A stretch of DNA of 64,000 bases from NCBI GenBank assembly GCA_947497585.1, contig CANMHG010000001.1:950339-1014338 (forward strand), written 5' to 3'. Positions within the stretch are counted from its first letter, which is position 1, and every line of letters starts with the position of its first letter. This DNA is from an uncultured Bacillaceae bacterium (GTDB taxonomy: Bacteria > Bacillota > Bacilli > Bacillales > Bacillaceae_L). A program made the position numbers and the translations under genes. Shown in pieces: positions 50,150 to 59,663 of this stretch. The notes beneath the pieces were generated by a model. The model was given only the letters and a program-made list of their open reading frames with translations, was not told the DNA's origin and did not search any database.

Positions 50150-51376
50150 CTACCCTTGAACCTCGCTTCCTTTAAGAGAAACAGGCTGTCTTTGTATTGC
50201 AAAATATAGTAAGACTGCAGCTACAATAAACAAGCTACTTGTTACAAAAAACACAGATGATATTCCCATAAACCCCGCAAGGATACCTCCCATTGCTGGT
50301 CCTATTACATTTCCAAAGAACCTAAAACTTGCGTTATATCCTAACACTTCTCCTTGAATAGAAAGTGGAGCAACCTGGCGGATATACGCTGTTCTACAAG
50401 GTATCAAGCCCCCGATGACGGTTCCCAAAATAAATCTTAAAATAACTAATTGCCATATATTTGTTACAAAGGCTTGTGGTAAGTAAATGAGTGCAGACAA
50501 TAGTAATAGAATCATCATTACTTTTTCGTAACCAATTCTATCTCCAATTTTACCCCACTGTCTAGTGAAAAATAAGTTTCCTAGACCGGTAGCTGAAAAT
50601 GCGACACCTGATAACAATGCAATATTTGTAGCCACTCCATCTAACCCTCCTACATATAAAGCAAGTAAAGGCTGAATCGCAAAATTAGCAATTTGAATGA
50701 TTGATGAGATTAACATAATCATTAACAACATCGGAGTTGTGAAAATATAGCGGAGTACTTCTTTGCCTGAATATTTCTTTTCCTTGGCTTCCTTTGGATT
50801 TTTTATTTCTTTCACTCCGAAGACAACAAGTGTTGCAGCAATACCTGTCGTAACCGCAGTTAAAAGAAAAGTGTATTGAAAACCAACTGAATCTGCCAAC
50901 AAACCACCAATTAATGGGCCAAATAAACCTCCTGATACATTACCTGTCTGCAATGTACCTAGCACTTTACCTGCAATGTGTCTGGGAGTTTGAGTTAAAA
51001 TTAATGCTTGAGACATCGATATGAAGCCGGCAAACAACCCCATAAATAAGCGAAGAATTAACAACCAAAATACAGATGACACAAATCCCATTAGTAACAC
51101 ACATAATGATAATCCAAATCCTAAGATGATGAGGACTTTTTTCCGACCATATTTATCACCAATTCGGCCCCAAATTGGCGAGAAAATAAACGCAGTAACA
51201 AATGTAACGCCAAACACCAGACCCGACCATCTCTGTACATACTCACTTGAAAAGTCTCCAAAGGTTTCAATATACAGAGATAAGAAAGGTAGAATCATAG
51301 TTAAACTACCAGCAATGAAAAAATTCGCTGTCCACATGATGACTAAATTTCGTTTTGAATAATCGATGAGGTACAC
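50150..51376 (-). CDS. MFS multidrug transporter, MdtG/TetA-like
   Basis: 408 residues, 12 helices. Motif A GRIGDKYGRKKVLI in loop 2-3 and its repeat GKIGDRIGYEKVM in loop 8-9; motif C-like GPLIGGLLADSVG in helix 5, the antiporter signature. This is a drug:proton antiporter type. Start GTG at 51376 lies very close to AGAAG and is uncertain. No regulator is adjacent. Confidence 0.85.
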   Translation of the reverse strand: MYLIDYSKRNLVIMWTANFFIAGSLTMILPFLSLYIETFGDFSSEYVQRWSGLVFGVTFVTAFIFSPIWGRIGDKYGRKKVLIILGFGLSLCVLLMGFVSSVFWLLILRLFMGLFAGFISMSQALILTQTPRHIAGKVLGTLQTGNVSGGLFGPLIGGLLADSVGFQYTFLLTAVTTGIAATLVVFGVKEIKNPKEAKEKKYSGKEVLRYIFTTPMLLMIMLISSIIQIANFAIQPLLALYVGGLDGVATNIALLSGVAFSATGLGNLFFTRQWGKIGDRIGYEKVMMILLLLSALIYLPQAFVTNIWQLVILRFILGTVIGGLIPCRTAYIRQVAPLSIQGEVLGYNASFRFFGNVIGPAMGGILAGFMGISSVFFVTSSLFIVAAVLLYFAIQRQPVSLKGSEVQG

Positions 51377-51461
51377 CTTCTTTTGATATTTCGTTTTCCT
51401 AAATAATTATCATTATACCGAAATATCCAAAAATTTCAAAGGTAAAGTTCCAGAAAAAAAC

Positions 51462-51483
51462 CTAGACAAGATGAGTCTAGGCT
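51462..51483 (-). terminator. Terminator of the MoxR-VWA operon
   Basis: Stem CCTAGAC/GTCTAGG with a 7-base loop; T-rich on the minus strand. Confidence 0.75.
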
Positions 51484-53400
51484 TTAAATGCTCTTTAATA
51501 AAAGCTTCTTCAAAAGAGGAAATAGTACATCAGGAAGTTCATTTATATTAGGTACAACAATACTAAACTTTCCGTAAATATTTTGGATTGTTTTTTGTTG
51601 ACCTTCGTCTATCTCACCATTTGCCAGGAAAATATTAATCACTTCTATTCCGCGTTTTCTAGCTTCTACTACTGCCTCGTGTGTATCTACAATACCATTT
51701 TGCTCATACCCAAAAGCTGCTGGTTCTCCGTCTGAAAAGACTAATAAAAACTTTTGCTTCTCATTTCTTTGGAGCAACTTTTTGGATATAACTCTTAACG
51801 AGTAACCATCCCGATTATCTTCCTCTGGCTGTAGCTGCATAATCTCCGGTCCACTTGAGGTTTTTAGAGACGTTTGAAAATCGATGGCATGATAGAAATA
51901 ATTAGGCTGTTTCGTTGCAGTTGCATCATTTGTATCTTCCCAAAAGCCTACAACTTGATGTGGAACGGATACTCCTTTTAACGCTTCATGAAATAAAGTT
52001 ATTCCCAGCTTCGTTTCTTCCATTTTGTCATACATAGATGCAGAACAATCCACTAATAGCGAAAATACAGCATCGATTTGTGGTGATATTTGATCTTTTT
52101 TATAAAATAATCTTGGGTTATCATCAGTTAACAATCGAATTAACTTTTTGCTCAATCTACCAAAATGCAGGTCACCACGTGGGAGATTTTTTTTGTGCTC
52201 TAACGTTTTTTGAATCATTTGTTTTAATTTCTTCTGATAAGAAGAGATGCTTGCTTTTTGAGTGTCATATTGCTTCAATTCTTCAATCGTCAGCTTTTCA
52301 GGATACTTGTTTACTGTAAAAGCAAATTTATTTTCTTTCCCATATTCCCCTGAAGATTGACCATCCTTAGCTTCACGGTTACCTTCAAGTGCTTCCATTT
52401 TCGAATAGTCATTACGAGAGGTTTTTTGAGAAGAACCCTGAACCATTCCTAGAGCTTGATCACCTGTATCTCCTTCACGTACTCCTTCACCTAAAAGGTT
52501 CGTTTGGCTTCCCTGTTCTAGGTCAAACTGGAGAAAGCTTTTAGTTGTTGTTTCTGATTCTTGATGCCAGGTAGGGAGTTTTTCTTCATGTATATCTTCA
52601 TCTCCCTCCTTCACATCTTCCAAAATATCATTGTTTTTTAACTTATCTTTTCGTTTTAACTCATCAAAAGTAATTCCTGACTCAACTAAGTCATACTCAA
52701 GCTCAGGTAGATGAAAATACATATTGAGCATATCTTCTGTTAGAACTTCATCAAGAGTTTCGATTAGATTTACACAAAGTCGGGTTACCTCTCTTGTTGA
52801 ATTGACCTCAAAAGACTTTGTCACTTCATTTCTAACAAAAGGTAGTACAAGATCTATATCTTGATTAATAGAAGGAATATCTTCAAGAGGTGAATCTGAA
52901 GTAAGCAGTAGAAAGATCGCATTAAAGAGCGAATCTGCGTAGACAGCCTTTTGTATGTTAACATTCAACTGATCCCTAAAATATTTCCGATAAATTTCTC
53001 TTCGAATCCGGAATGTCTGCTTTGTTCCAGGTCGTTCTCTCTTACAGATTTCCTCTAGTCGTAAATCCTCACACACCATGAATAATTGCTTCGCAAAGCT
53101 TTGAATTTTAAAGTTTTTAATGTTAGATATATATCTACTTATTTCTGAAAAATCGGAGTGATTTTTGCTCCCAATACTTCGTAAATAAATATCACTTTTC
53201 AGTCCATTTACCATGTCATGATAGGGCCGATTATCCCAAAAATGACTAATAAACAGCTTATTCTGTATAGGATCAAAATAGGATTTGAAAGCATACTCAA
53301 CCTCTAAATCCTCATGTCTTGAAAGAGTGACTGCCAAATCGGATAGCTGCATAAATAGAAACGAGTCTATTTTTTTATCATTAAATTGAATAAATTTCAT
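51484..53400 (-). CDS. VWA-domain protein partnered with a MoxR ATPase
   Basis: 638 residues. N-terminal helical region, an acidic Gln/Glu/Ser-rich middle (DVKEGDEDIHEEKLPTWHQE), and a C-terminal von Willebrand A domain with the MIDAS motif DCSAS (about residue 450) in LLVDCSASMYDKMEETKLG; this resembles the CobT/NorD group. The gene follows the MoxR AAA gene by seven bases. In known systems such pairs act as a chaperone or metal-insertase on an enzyme complex; the client here is unknown because no obvious enzyme gene is in the operon. Confidence 0.85.
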   Translation of the reverse strand: MKFIQFNDKKIDSFLFMQLSDLAVTLSRHEDLEVEYAFKSYFDPIQNKLFISHFWDNRPYHDMVNGLKSDIYLRSIGSKNHSDFSEISRYISNIKNFKIQSFAKQLFMVCEDLRLEEICKRERPGTKQTFRIRREIYRKYFRDQLNVNIQKAVYADSLFNAIFLLLTSDSPLEDIPSINQDIDLVLPFVRNEVTKSFEVNSTREVTRLCVNLIETLDEVLTEDMLNMYFHLPELEYDLVESGITFDELKRKDKLKNNDILEDVKEGDEDIHEEKLPTWHQESETTTKSFLQFDLEQGSQTNLLGEGVREGDTGDQALGMVQGSSQKTSRNDYSKMEALEGNREAKDGQSSGEYGKENKFAFTVNKYPEKLTIEELKQYDTQKASISSYQKKLKQMIQKTLEHKKNLPRGDLHFGRLSKKLIRLLTDDNPRLFYKKDQISPQIDAVFSLLVDCSASMYDKMEETKLGITLFHEALKGVSVPHQVVGFWEDTNDATATKQPNYFYHAIDFQTSLKTSSGPEIMQLQPEEDNRDGYSLRVISKKLLQRNEKQKFLLVFSDGEPAAFGYEQNGIVDTHEAVVEARKRGIEVINIFLANGEIDEGQQKTIQNIYGKFSIVVPNINELPDVLFPLLKKLLLKSI

Positions 53401-53407
53401 AAGTAAC

Positions 53408-54298
53408 TCACCCGAATAATGTTTCGGCTATATTCATAATGGCAGACTTCTCTCGGTCATCCTCTAGTTTGTCAACAATTCCACGCTGAATTGCACGTAC
53501 AGGTGGCATATAAACAGCCAGGTCACATGTATCAATTAATGCACGGATAGATGCTGCTTCTTCTGAGATTTGTCCACTTCGAACTTGAGTAATTAGATCT
53601 GACGATAAAATTACAAAGGCATTGATTAGTTTTTCATCCTTAAGCTGGGTTTGATCGACGAGCACGCTTTTTAAAACATCTCCTTGGATATAGGGTACAT
53701 CTATGACAACAAATCGGTTTTTCAACGCTTCATTTAAAGGTACCGTTCCTACATAACCCTCATTAATAGCAGCAATCACTCCAAAGCTATTTTCTGCCCG
53801 AATCACTTCACCTGTAAAAGGATTCGTAATCATTTTTCGATAATCCAATACACCATTTAGAATAGGAAGTGTTTCAGGCTTTGCCATATTGATTTCATCA
53901 ATGTAAAGAAGATGTCCACTTGTCATTGCATTTATGACCGGTCCAGGAATAAATTCTATTTCCGTTTTACCTTCTGTTTGGTTAAGCGTTTTAAATCCTA
54001 ATAAGGCCTCAGCATCTAAATCAACCGAACAATTTATACTGTGCATCGGCTGATGAAATAGGTTAGACAACGTTTCAGCCAATTTCGTTTTCCCAGCACC
54101 AGTTGGACCTTTTAAAAGCACATTTTTCCCAAGTGAAAGAGCAATGATTGCATCGAAAATTACAGAAGGCTCAGCCGGGGTGTAACCTCCTGATCCAATT
54201 AGCAGTGCATCTTCTTTTGATGAAACTCCAGCTTTTCTATTGTTAACTAAATCTATGATATGGTTAGGTAATCCTAACGATTGTAATGTCACTGTCAT
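53408..54298 (-). CDS. MoxR-type AAA ATPase
   Basis: 296 residues. Walker [17 protein letters not shown] (about residue 60), Walker [14 protein letters not shown] (about 130), sensor region [18 protein letters not shown]. MoxR ATPases work with VWA proteins to activate or assemble enzyme complexes. Start ATG at 54298 behind AAAGGAG; the frame is open ten codons upstream. Confidence 0.9.
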   Translation of the reverse strand: MTVTLQSLGLPNHIIDLVNNRKAGVSSKEDALLIGSGGYTPAEPSVIFDAIIALSLGKNVLLKGPTGAGKTKLAETLSNLFHQPMHSINCSVDLDAEALLGFKTLNQTEGKTEIEFIPGPVINAMTSGHLLYIDEINMAKPETLPILNGVLDYRKMITNPFTGEVIRAENSFGVIAAINEGYVGTVPLNEALKNRFVVIDVPYIQGDVLKSVLVDQTQLKDEKLINAFVILSSDLITQVRSGQISEEAASIRALIDTCDLAVYMPPVRAIQRGIVDKLEDDREKSAIMNIAETLFG

Positions 54299-54368
54299 TT
54301 TAAAAACTCCTTTAATCACATTTGCCATCTGTTAATTGTACTCAAATCCTCTATTTTTCGCAAAAGAA

Positions 54369-54396
54369 AGACCGTGCTGCAAATACAACGCCGGTC
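54369..54396 (-). terminator. Terminator after nrnB
   Basis: Stem AAGACCG/CGGTCTT on the minus strand with a T-rich end. Confidence 0.7.
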
Positions 54397-54408
54397 TTCT
54401 TAACATTT

Positions 54409-55635
54409 CTAGTGTTTTTCAAGATATTCTTGATAGCTTTTTCTTATATCTTCTTCACTTACTTTTAATGATTCCGCTAAAAGTGAAATGACTTCATTAT
54501 CAAATGCAATGCCTGAACCATAGTTCCTTTTTACATAATGCTCCGCTTGATCAAACGTCTCAAACGATTCCTCTAGTAAATTGTTATTATGAAGGACAGC
54601 CCAAGGTTGTTCTGTCGCTTTATGAATTTTACTGAATTCACGTTTACGATTCACATAGAACGTACCTTTTTTATTTTCCTTTACATTTAGCTCATTATTA
54701 GGAGCATCTCTTCGAATGGCATATTGATCAAATACGTTTACAACAAACATTTCAAACGTTTCTTTAGTAAGAGTAGCACCAGATGCCTTTGGATGGCCCC
54801 CTCCACCAAATTGTTTTGCAAACGCAGACACATCAACATGATCATAGATTGTTCTAAAACCAAGCTTTTTTGTTCCGACATTTACTAACGTAATTAAATC
54901 AATATGTGGATTCAGCTTTGCTAGTGCATTACCTAATTCAGATAGGTATCTCTCTGCATGAACAATCCCCACACAATAGTCGCCAACAAAGGTTTGAACT
55001 AGCTGCCTGTTTTTCGCATTTATGTATCTCTCAATTTTTTCTTCTTCAATATCTAAGATCATATTCTCAGTATCATTCAGTGAGAAAGACTCCTGAGTTT
55101 TTAATCTTTCAAGCATTTCTGTTTCGAATTGTTCCATGCTGATAATAAAAAATAAGTCATTTAAACGTTTTGCATTCATGTTTTCGTTGGCTTCCCATTC
55201 CCATGTATCATATTGGCGAACAAGTTCGATAAACTCTTCTAGTGCTGGACCTGATTTTATTAAATTTTTCTCAAGAAGAAACTCATAAAATAAGGATGTA
55301 GCACATGTTTTTCGACCATCCTCATATTCTGGCTGTACAAAGCCCCAATCATATTGATTAAAGTGCATAGCAGTAACATGATGATCCACCATTTGTACAT
55401 GTTTACCTTTTTTAAAACGTTCAGCAAGCTTTTTCTCAATATCTTCATTTACAGCAAGATCGGTTATGTAAATTTGTGCATCATTGTTTTCTGGGTCATC
55501 AACAAATCGTTCCACTCTTTCATTTAGATTACGGTATGAGCAATATGCCACCTCAACCTCATCTCCAAAAGCAAGCTTGGCTACTAAACCACAGCCAATT
55601 CCATCTAAGTCACTATCGGTAAATAATTTGATCAT
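54409..55635 (-). CDS. nrnB: DHH/DHHA1 phosphoesterase, NrnB-like oligoribonuclease
   Basis: 408 residues. DHH motifs: FTDSDLDGIGCG, ITDLAVNED, MVDHHVTAMHF, and DTWEWE; the DHHA1 end has AKQFGGGGHPKASGATL. Length and N-terminal sequence are close to B. subtilis NrnB (YngD), which degrades short RNA fragments (nanoRNA) from the 3' or 5' end. Start ATG behind GAAGGGG. Upstream lies repeat array 4. Confidence 0.85.
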   Translation of the reverse strand: MIKLFTDSDLDGIGCGLVAKLAFGDEVEVAYCSYRNLNERVERFVDDPENNDAQIYITDLAVNEDIEKKLAERFKKGKHVQMVDHHVTAMHFNQYDWGFVQPEYEDGRKTCATSLFYEFLLEKNLIKSGPALEEFIELVRQYDTWEWEANENMNAKRLNDLFFIISMEQFETEMLERLKTQESFSLNDTENMILDIEEEKIERYINAKNRQLVQTFVGDYCVGIVHAERYLSELGNALAKLNPHIDLITLVNVGTKKLGFRTIYDHVDVSAFAKQFGGGGHPKASGATLTKETFEMFVVNVFDQYAIRRDAPNNELNVKENKKGTFYVNRKREFSKIHKATEQPWAVLHNNNLLEESFETFDQAEHYVKRNYGSGIAFDNEVISLLAESLKVSEEDIRKSYQEYLEKH

Positions 55636-55709
55636 CGTAAATCCCCTTCCTTTACTATCTATTTTTTTAATAAAGCAGGTTTTTCATACTATTGATTATG
55701 TAAAAGTAG

Positions 55710-56000
55710 ATATGGGTATAGTTTATGTGACCTCTTTTTCATGAAAATCGTGGTTTGAGGGCTTATAAAACCGTTTATGTGACCTCACTTTCATGAAAAT
55801 CGAAGTTTGATGGCTCATAAAACCGTTTATGTGACCTCACTTTCATGAAAATATAAGTTTGAGGGTTCATAAAACCGTTTATGTGACCTCACTTTCATGA
55901 CCACCGCAGTTTGAGGGCTCATAAAACGTTTATGTGACCTCATTTCCAAAAATCTCACCTCTTGAGGGCTCATAATCCCGGTCATGCAACCTCTCTATTG
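55710..56000. repeat. Intergenic tandem array 4, period 52 bp
   Basis: Six units with GTTTATGTGACCTC starts at 55721, 55773, 55825, 55877, 55928 and a degenerate one at 55981. Each unit has CATAAA-ACCG-TTTATG and a second palindrome TTTCATGAAA. It lies between the MFS terminator and nrnB. Confidence 0.9.
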
Positions 56001-56031
56001 TGGCTGCAATCTCCATAAAACTAAAGGCCGA

Positions 56032-56056
56032 ATAAAAAAAGGACTATTTCTAGTCC
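56032..56056 (-). terminator. Terminator after the MFS gene
   Basis: Stem AAAAGGACTA/TAGTCCTTTT and seven T. Confidence 0.88.
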
Positions 56057-56064
56057 TTTTAAAA

Positions 56065-57279
56065 TCAGGCTTGTTGATTTGTATGATCTTGTGTAATCAT
56101 AGGAGTTTTACTATTCCTTACAGTATAGTATAAAACTAAAACTAACGAAAGGCTACCAAAAACCAGGACCATGTTTTTAAGTCCAATTGTATCTAAGAAC
56201 AACCCTGTTCCTAATAATACGACTTGGAAAAGGACACGGTCAAGCATACCTCTAAACGAAAAGAAACGTCCATGGTACTCTTTTGGAATCTTTGTTTGAA
56301 AAATAGTCGCTGCAATTGGGAAGAAAAATCCTAATGCGAGTCCGAACACTCCAAATGAGATTAAAGACATAATTTTTATATCTGCAAAATACAATGACAG
56401 CTGTGAAATTGAGACAACAAACGTAAACAAAAGCATTAGCTTTAACTGGTCTTTCCCGTCTGCTATACGTTTTACAATAAAAGCACCCAACATAAAACAG
56501 ATACCTTCTGCAGTATAAAGAAGTCCTTTAATCGTTGCATCATCTTGTAGCTCACTGATATTTATAACCATGAGGTTGAAGCCCCCAAGAAATAACATCG
56601 GTACAACGGTTAAGATGAGCGTCATTAATACAATTGGGTAGCCTTTAATAACAGGAATAACTTCTTTAAAGCCACCCTTCGTCTTCTCTCCAGGGACTTT
56701 TGGTTTCTTAGGTACACTTTCTTCATCTATTTTCAGCATAAACGTAGCGATTAATAATAGTCCATACGCAATCAACGAAGCTAGATAAAGTGAATGTAAA
56801 CTCATAATAAGAAGCATTGCCCCAGCTAAGGCCGTACCAATAACTCTGGCAATTGTAGCAATGTTCATATGAACACCATTCATTTGCAGCAAATCTTTTT
56901 CACGTACAATCATAGGAATTAATGATTGTAATGCAGGAAAATAAAAGGCTGCAGAAAGCTGGATACTAATCATAAACAAAACCATCCACCAAATGGATTG
57001 ATATTCTAGAGCTAAAAACATGAATAATACACTAACCATTCTTCCTATACCTGCAGCAATAAGAACTGGCTTTTTCTTATAGGAATCTATAATTCTACCT
57101 GCTAAAGGGGCCACAAATACACCCGCAAGTAGTCCTGTAAAGAGGATTAATGATTTTAAAAAATCAGATGGTACATGCTGCTGAAGAAATTCAAGATTCC
57201 CGATAATTCCCATCCACAAGCCTAACCCGGCAATCAATTCCCCGCTAAGAAGAATCCAAACATTTCTATTTTTCCACAT
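56065..57279 (-). CDS. MFS transporter
   Basis: 404 residues, 12 helices (ILLSGELIAGLGLWMGIIGN at the N-terminus, loop motif GRIIDSYKKKPVLI, and MLGAFIVKRIADGKDQLKL in the second half). It is of the Mef/enterobactin-exporter-like group; the substrate is not readable. Start ATG behind GAGGAAAGAGG. Confidence 0.8.
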   Translation of the reverse strand: MWKNRNVWILLSGELIAGLGLWMGIIGNLEFLQQHVPSDFLKSLILFTGLLAGVFVAPLAGRIIDSYKKKPVLIAAGIGRMVSVLFMFLALEYQSIWWMVLFMISIQLSAAFYFPALQSLIPMIVREKDLLQMNGVHMNIATIARVIGTALAGAMLLIMSLHSLYLASLIAYGLLLIATFMLKIDEESVPKKPKVPGEKTKGGFKEVIPVIKGYPIVLMTLILTVVPMLFLGGFNLMVINISELQDDATIKGLLYTAEGICFMLGAFIVKRIADGKDQLKLMLLFTFVVSISQLSLYFADIKIMSLISFGVFGLALGFFFPIAATIFQTKIPKEYHGRFFSFRGMLDRVLFQVVLLGTGLFLDTIGLKNMVLVFGSLSLVLVLYYTVRNSKTPMITQDHTNQQA

Positions 57280-57383
57280 TGTTGTTCCTCTTTCCTCGAA
57301 TATATTACCTTAACTTACTATACCAAGTTATTAACTATTTCGCCACTCGAAGTTTATGATTTTTGGATAATTTTTTACAAATA

Positions 57384-57412
57384 AAAAAAGAGCTTGAAAT
57401 ATCCAAGCTCAT
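57384..57412 (-). terminator. Terminator after the second pepF
   Basis: Stem GAGCTTG/CCAAGCTC with seven T on the minus strand. Confidence 0.8.
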
Positions 57413-57419
57413 AAGAAAG

Positions 57420-59231
57420 TTACTTCAACAGAATACTCTCCATATATTCGAGTTTTTCTTCAAAAACCTTTAGTGCTTCTTTTATTGGTTCAGCGGTTGT
57501 CATATCTACTCCTGCTTTTTTAAGTACTTCAATAGGGTAGTCTGAGCATCCAGCTTTTAAGAAGTCCGTATAACGTTCTACTGCCGGAGCACCTTCTTCT
57601 AAAATTTGCTTAGAAAGGGCTGTTGCAGCACTAAATCCAGTCGCATATTGGAACACGTAATACGTCATATAGAAATGTGGGATTCGTGCCCATTCGATAT
57701 CTATTTCTTTATTAACAACAATCTCATCCCCGAAATACTTCTTGTTCAGGTCATAATATAATGCTGATAGAGTATCCGCTGTTAATGGCTCGCCATTTTG
57801 TGCAAGGATATGGATTTTATGTTCAAACTCAGCAAACAGTGTTTGTCGGAAAACCGTTCCTACAAAGCCCTGAAGGTAATTGTTTAACAGGTAAAGCTGC
57901 TTTGTTTGATCTGTTGTTATTTTTAAAAGGTAATCATTTAGCAAAGCTTCATTCGCTGTGGAGGCTACCTCTGCCACAAAGGTCGAATATTTCCCATATG
58001 CATATGGCTGATAATTTTGTGTGTAGTATCGATGAACATTATGTCCAAGTTCATGAGCAAGGGTAAATACGTTACGGATATTATCCTGCCAGTTCATTAG
58101 AATATAAGGTTTCGCACCATACGCTCCAGTTGAATACGCACCACTTCTTTTTCCTACATTCTCATAAACATCTATTCTTCTGTCAGAGAAGATTGTTTTT
58201 AGAAGCTCCCCGTATTCCTCACCTAAAGGCTTCATACCTTCGATTACTAAATCTTTCGCTTCCTCATATGAAACTTCCATCTTCACATCCTGAACTAGTG
58301 GGGTCGATAGATCGTACATATTTAGTTCAGCAACACCAAGGATTTTCTTACGAAGCGAAATATAGCGCTGAAGTAGGTGTAGATGGTTACTAACTGTTTC
58401 AATTAGCGTATCATATACACTTTCAGGGATGTTATGTTTATGAAGCGCCGCTTGTCTAGCACTTTCATAGCCATGGACAGTTGCAAAGAAATTATCTTTT
58501 TTAACTTGGCCACTTAGCGTACTAGCCAAAGTATTTCGATGTTTATTGTATGTACTGTTCAGACCAAGGAAAGTTTCCTTTCGAATTCGACGATCTGTGC
58601 TTTCCATTAAGCGACCATATCTTCCATGGGTAATTTCTACTGTTTCTCCATTCTCTGTTTCAATAGAAGGAAACTTTATGTCCGCATTATTTAACATACT
58701 AAAAGTTGTTCTAGAACCGCTTGTTACATCAGCCACTTGAGCTAATAAGGCTTCCTCATCAGCAGATAAAACATGCGGACGAGCACGATTAATATCTTTA
58801 ATTAAATGCTCATAAATTTTTAGTTCCTCATGACTGTCAATATAATTTAATAGAGTATTCTCTGGAATAGACAATAACTCTGGGACCACAAACGAGAATG
58901 CAGCCGAGAACTGGGAAACTAAACTATCAATTCTTGCTTTAAAACCTTGATAAAGACTATTCGTCGTATCCTGGTCATTTCGCATAAATGCATAAGTCGC
59001 TAGCTGACCTAATTTAATAGACAAGTCATCCTGTAATTTAAACAGGTCCACAATATTTTCAGCGGAATCTTTTAGAGTGCCTTTAAACTTAGATACAGAC
59101 GGAAGTGCGTCCTTTACGAGTGTAAATTGCTTCTCCCACTCCTGGTCAGTAGCAAACATATCCTCTAAACGCCAAGTAAACTCTTCTGGTATTTCATTTC
59201 TCTTTGGTAATTTAGTAAAAGTAGTTGACAT
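57420..59231 (-). CDS. pepF: Oligoendopeptidase F, second paralogue
   Basis: 603 residues, M3B. HELGH at His393-His397 in LAHELGHNVHRYYTQ; start sequence RNEIPEEFTWRLEDMF. Same architecture as the pepF at 23.0 kb but clearly diverged. Both would be cytosolic peptidases for medium-length peptides. Start ATG behind AGGAGG. Confidence 0.92.
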   Translation of the reverse strand: MSTTFTKLPKRNEIPEEFTWRLEDMFATDQEWEKQFTLVKDALPSVSKFKGTLKDSAENIVDLFKLQDDLSIKLGQLATYAFMRNDQDTTNSLYQGFKARIDSLVSQFSAAFSFVVPELLSIPENTLLNYIDSHEELKIYEHLIKDINRARPHVLSADEEALLAQVADVTSGSRTTFSMLNNADIKFPSIETENGETVEITHGRYGRLMESTDRRIRKETFLGLNSTYNKHRNTLASTLSGQVKKDNFFATVHGYESARQAALHKHNIPESVYDTLIETVSNHLHLLQRYISLRKKILGVAELNMYDLSTPLVQDVKMEVSYEEAKDLVIEGMKPLGEEYGELLKTIFSDRRIDVYENVGKRSGAYSTGAYGAKPYILMNWQDNIRNVFTLAHELGHNVHRYYTQNYQPYAYGKYSTFVAEVASTANEALLNDYLLKITTDQTKQLYLLNNYLQGFVGTVFRQTLFAEFEHKIHILAQNGEPLTADTLSALYYDLNKKYFGDEIVVNKEIDIEWARIPHFYMTYYVFQYATGFSAATALSKQILEEGAPAVERYTDFLKAGCSDYPIEVLKKAGVDMTTAEPIKEALKVFEEKLEYMESILLK

Positions 59232-59298
59232 ATGTACCTCCTATGAAGCTATTTTTCTAAAGTTAACATTTTTCTAAACTTGATAGCAAACAATCCAC

Positions 59299-59625
59299 CT
59301 ATGGCTCCAAATACCTCTCATACATAAACCAAGCTAATACACGATAAGTAGGGACTATCAGTATTAGGATAGCAAGTATATTATAAATTGGACTAAAAAT
59401 GAAAAATAGTACAGCAACTAAAAATAGAAATATAGAATAAGTGGTTCCTGCTACTCCGTTAATCGGTGAATTACTAACAAACAACGTTTTTAAACCCTTT
59501 ATCGATTTTGAAAAACATGCATCATGGTAGCAAACCAGTGAAAAAAAGATTGTCGTAATAACTAGTTCATCTCTAGACTTAATTTCACGATTACAAGCCT
59601 CACAATATACCTCGCGTTTCTCCAT
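59299..59625 (-). CDS. Zinc-ribbon membrane protein, 108 aa
   Basis: N-terminal CEAC and later CYHDAC could form a small zinc site, followed by two transmembrane helices (about 60-78 and 80-98). No family is recognised. It lies between pepF and argS. Start ATG behind AGAGGTGAG. Confidence 0.6.
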   Translation of the reverse strand: MEKREVYCEACNREIKSRDELVITTIFFSLVCYHDACFSKSIKGLKTLFVSNSPINGVAGTTYSIFLFLVAVLFFIFSPIYNILAILILIVPTYRVLAWFMYERYLEP

Positions 59626-59663
59626 TCACTCACCTCTTTTATTTACTTTGCGGATTTGTGCAC

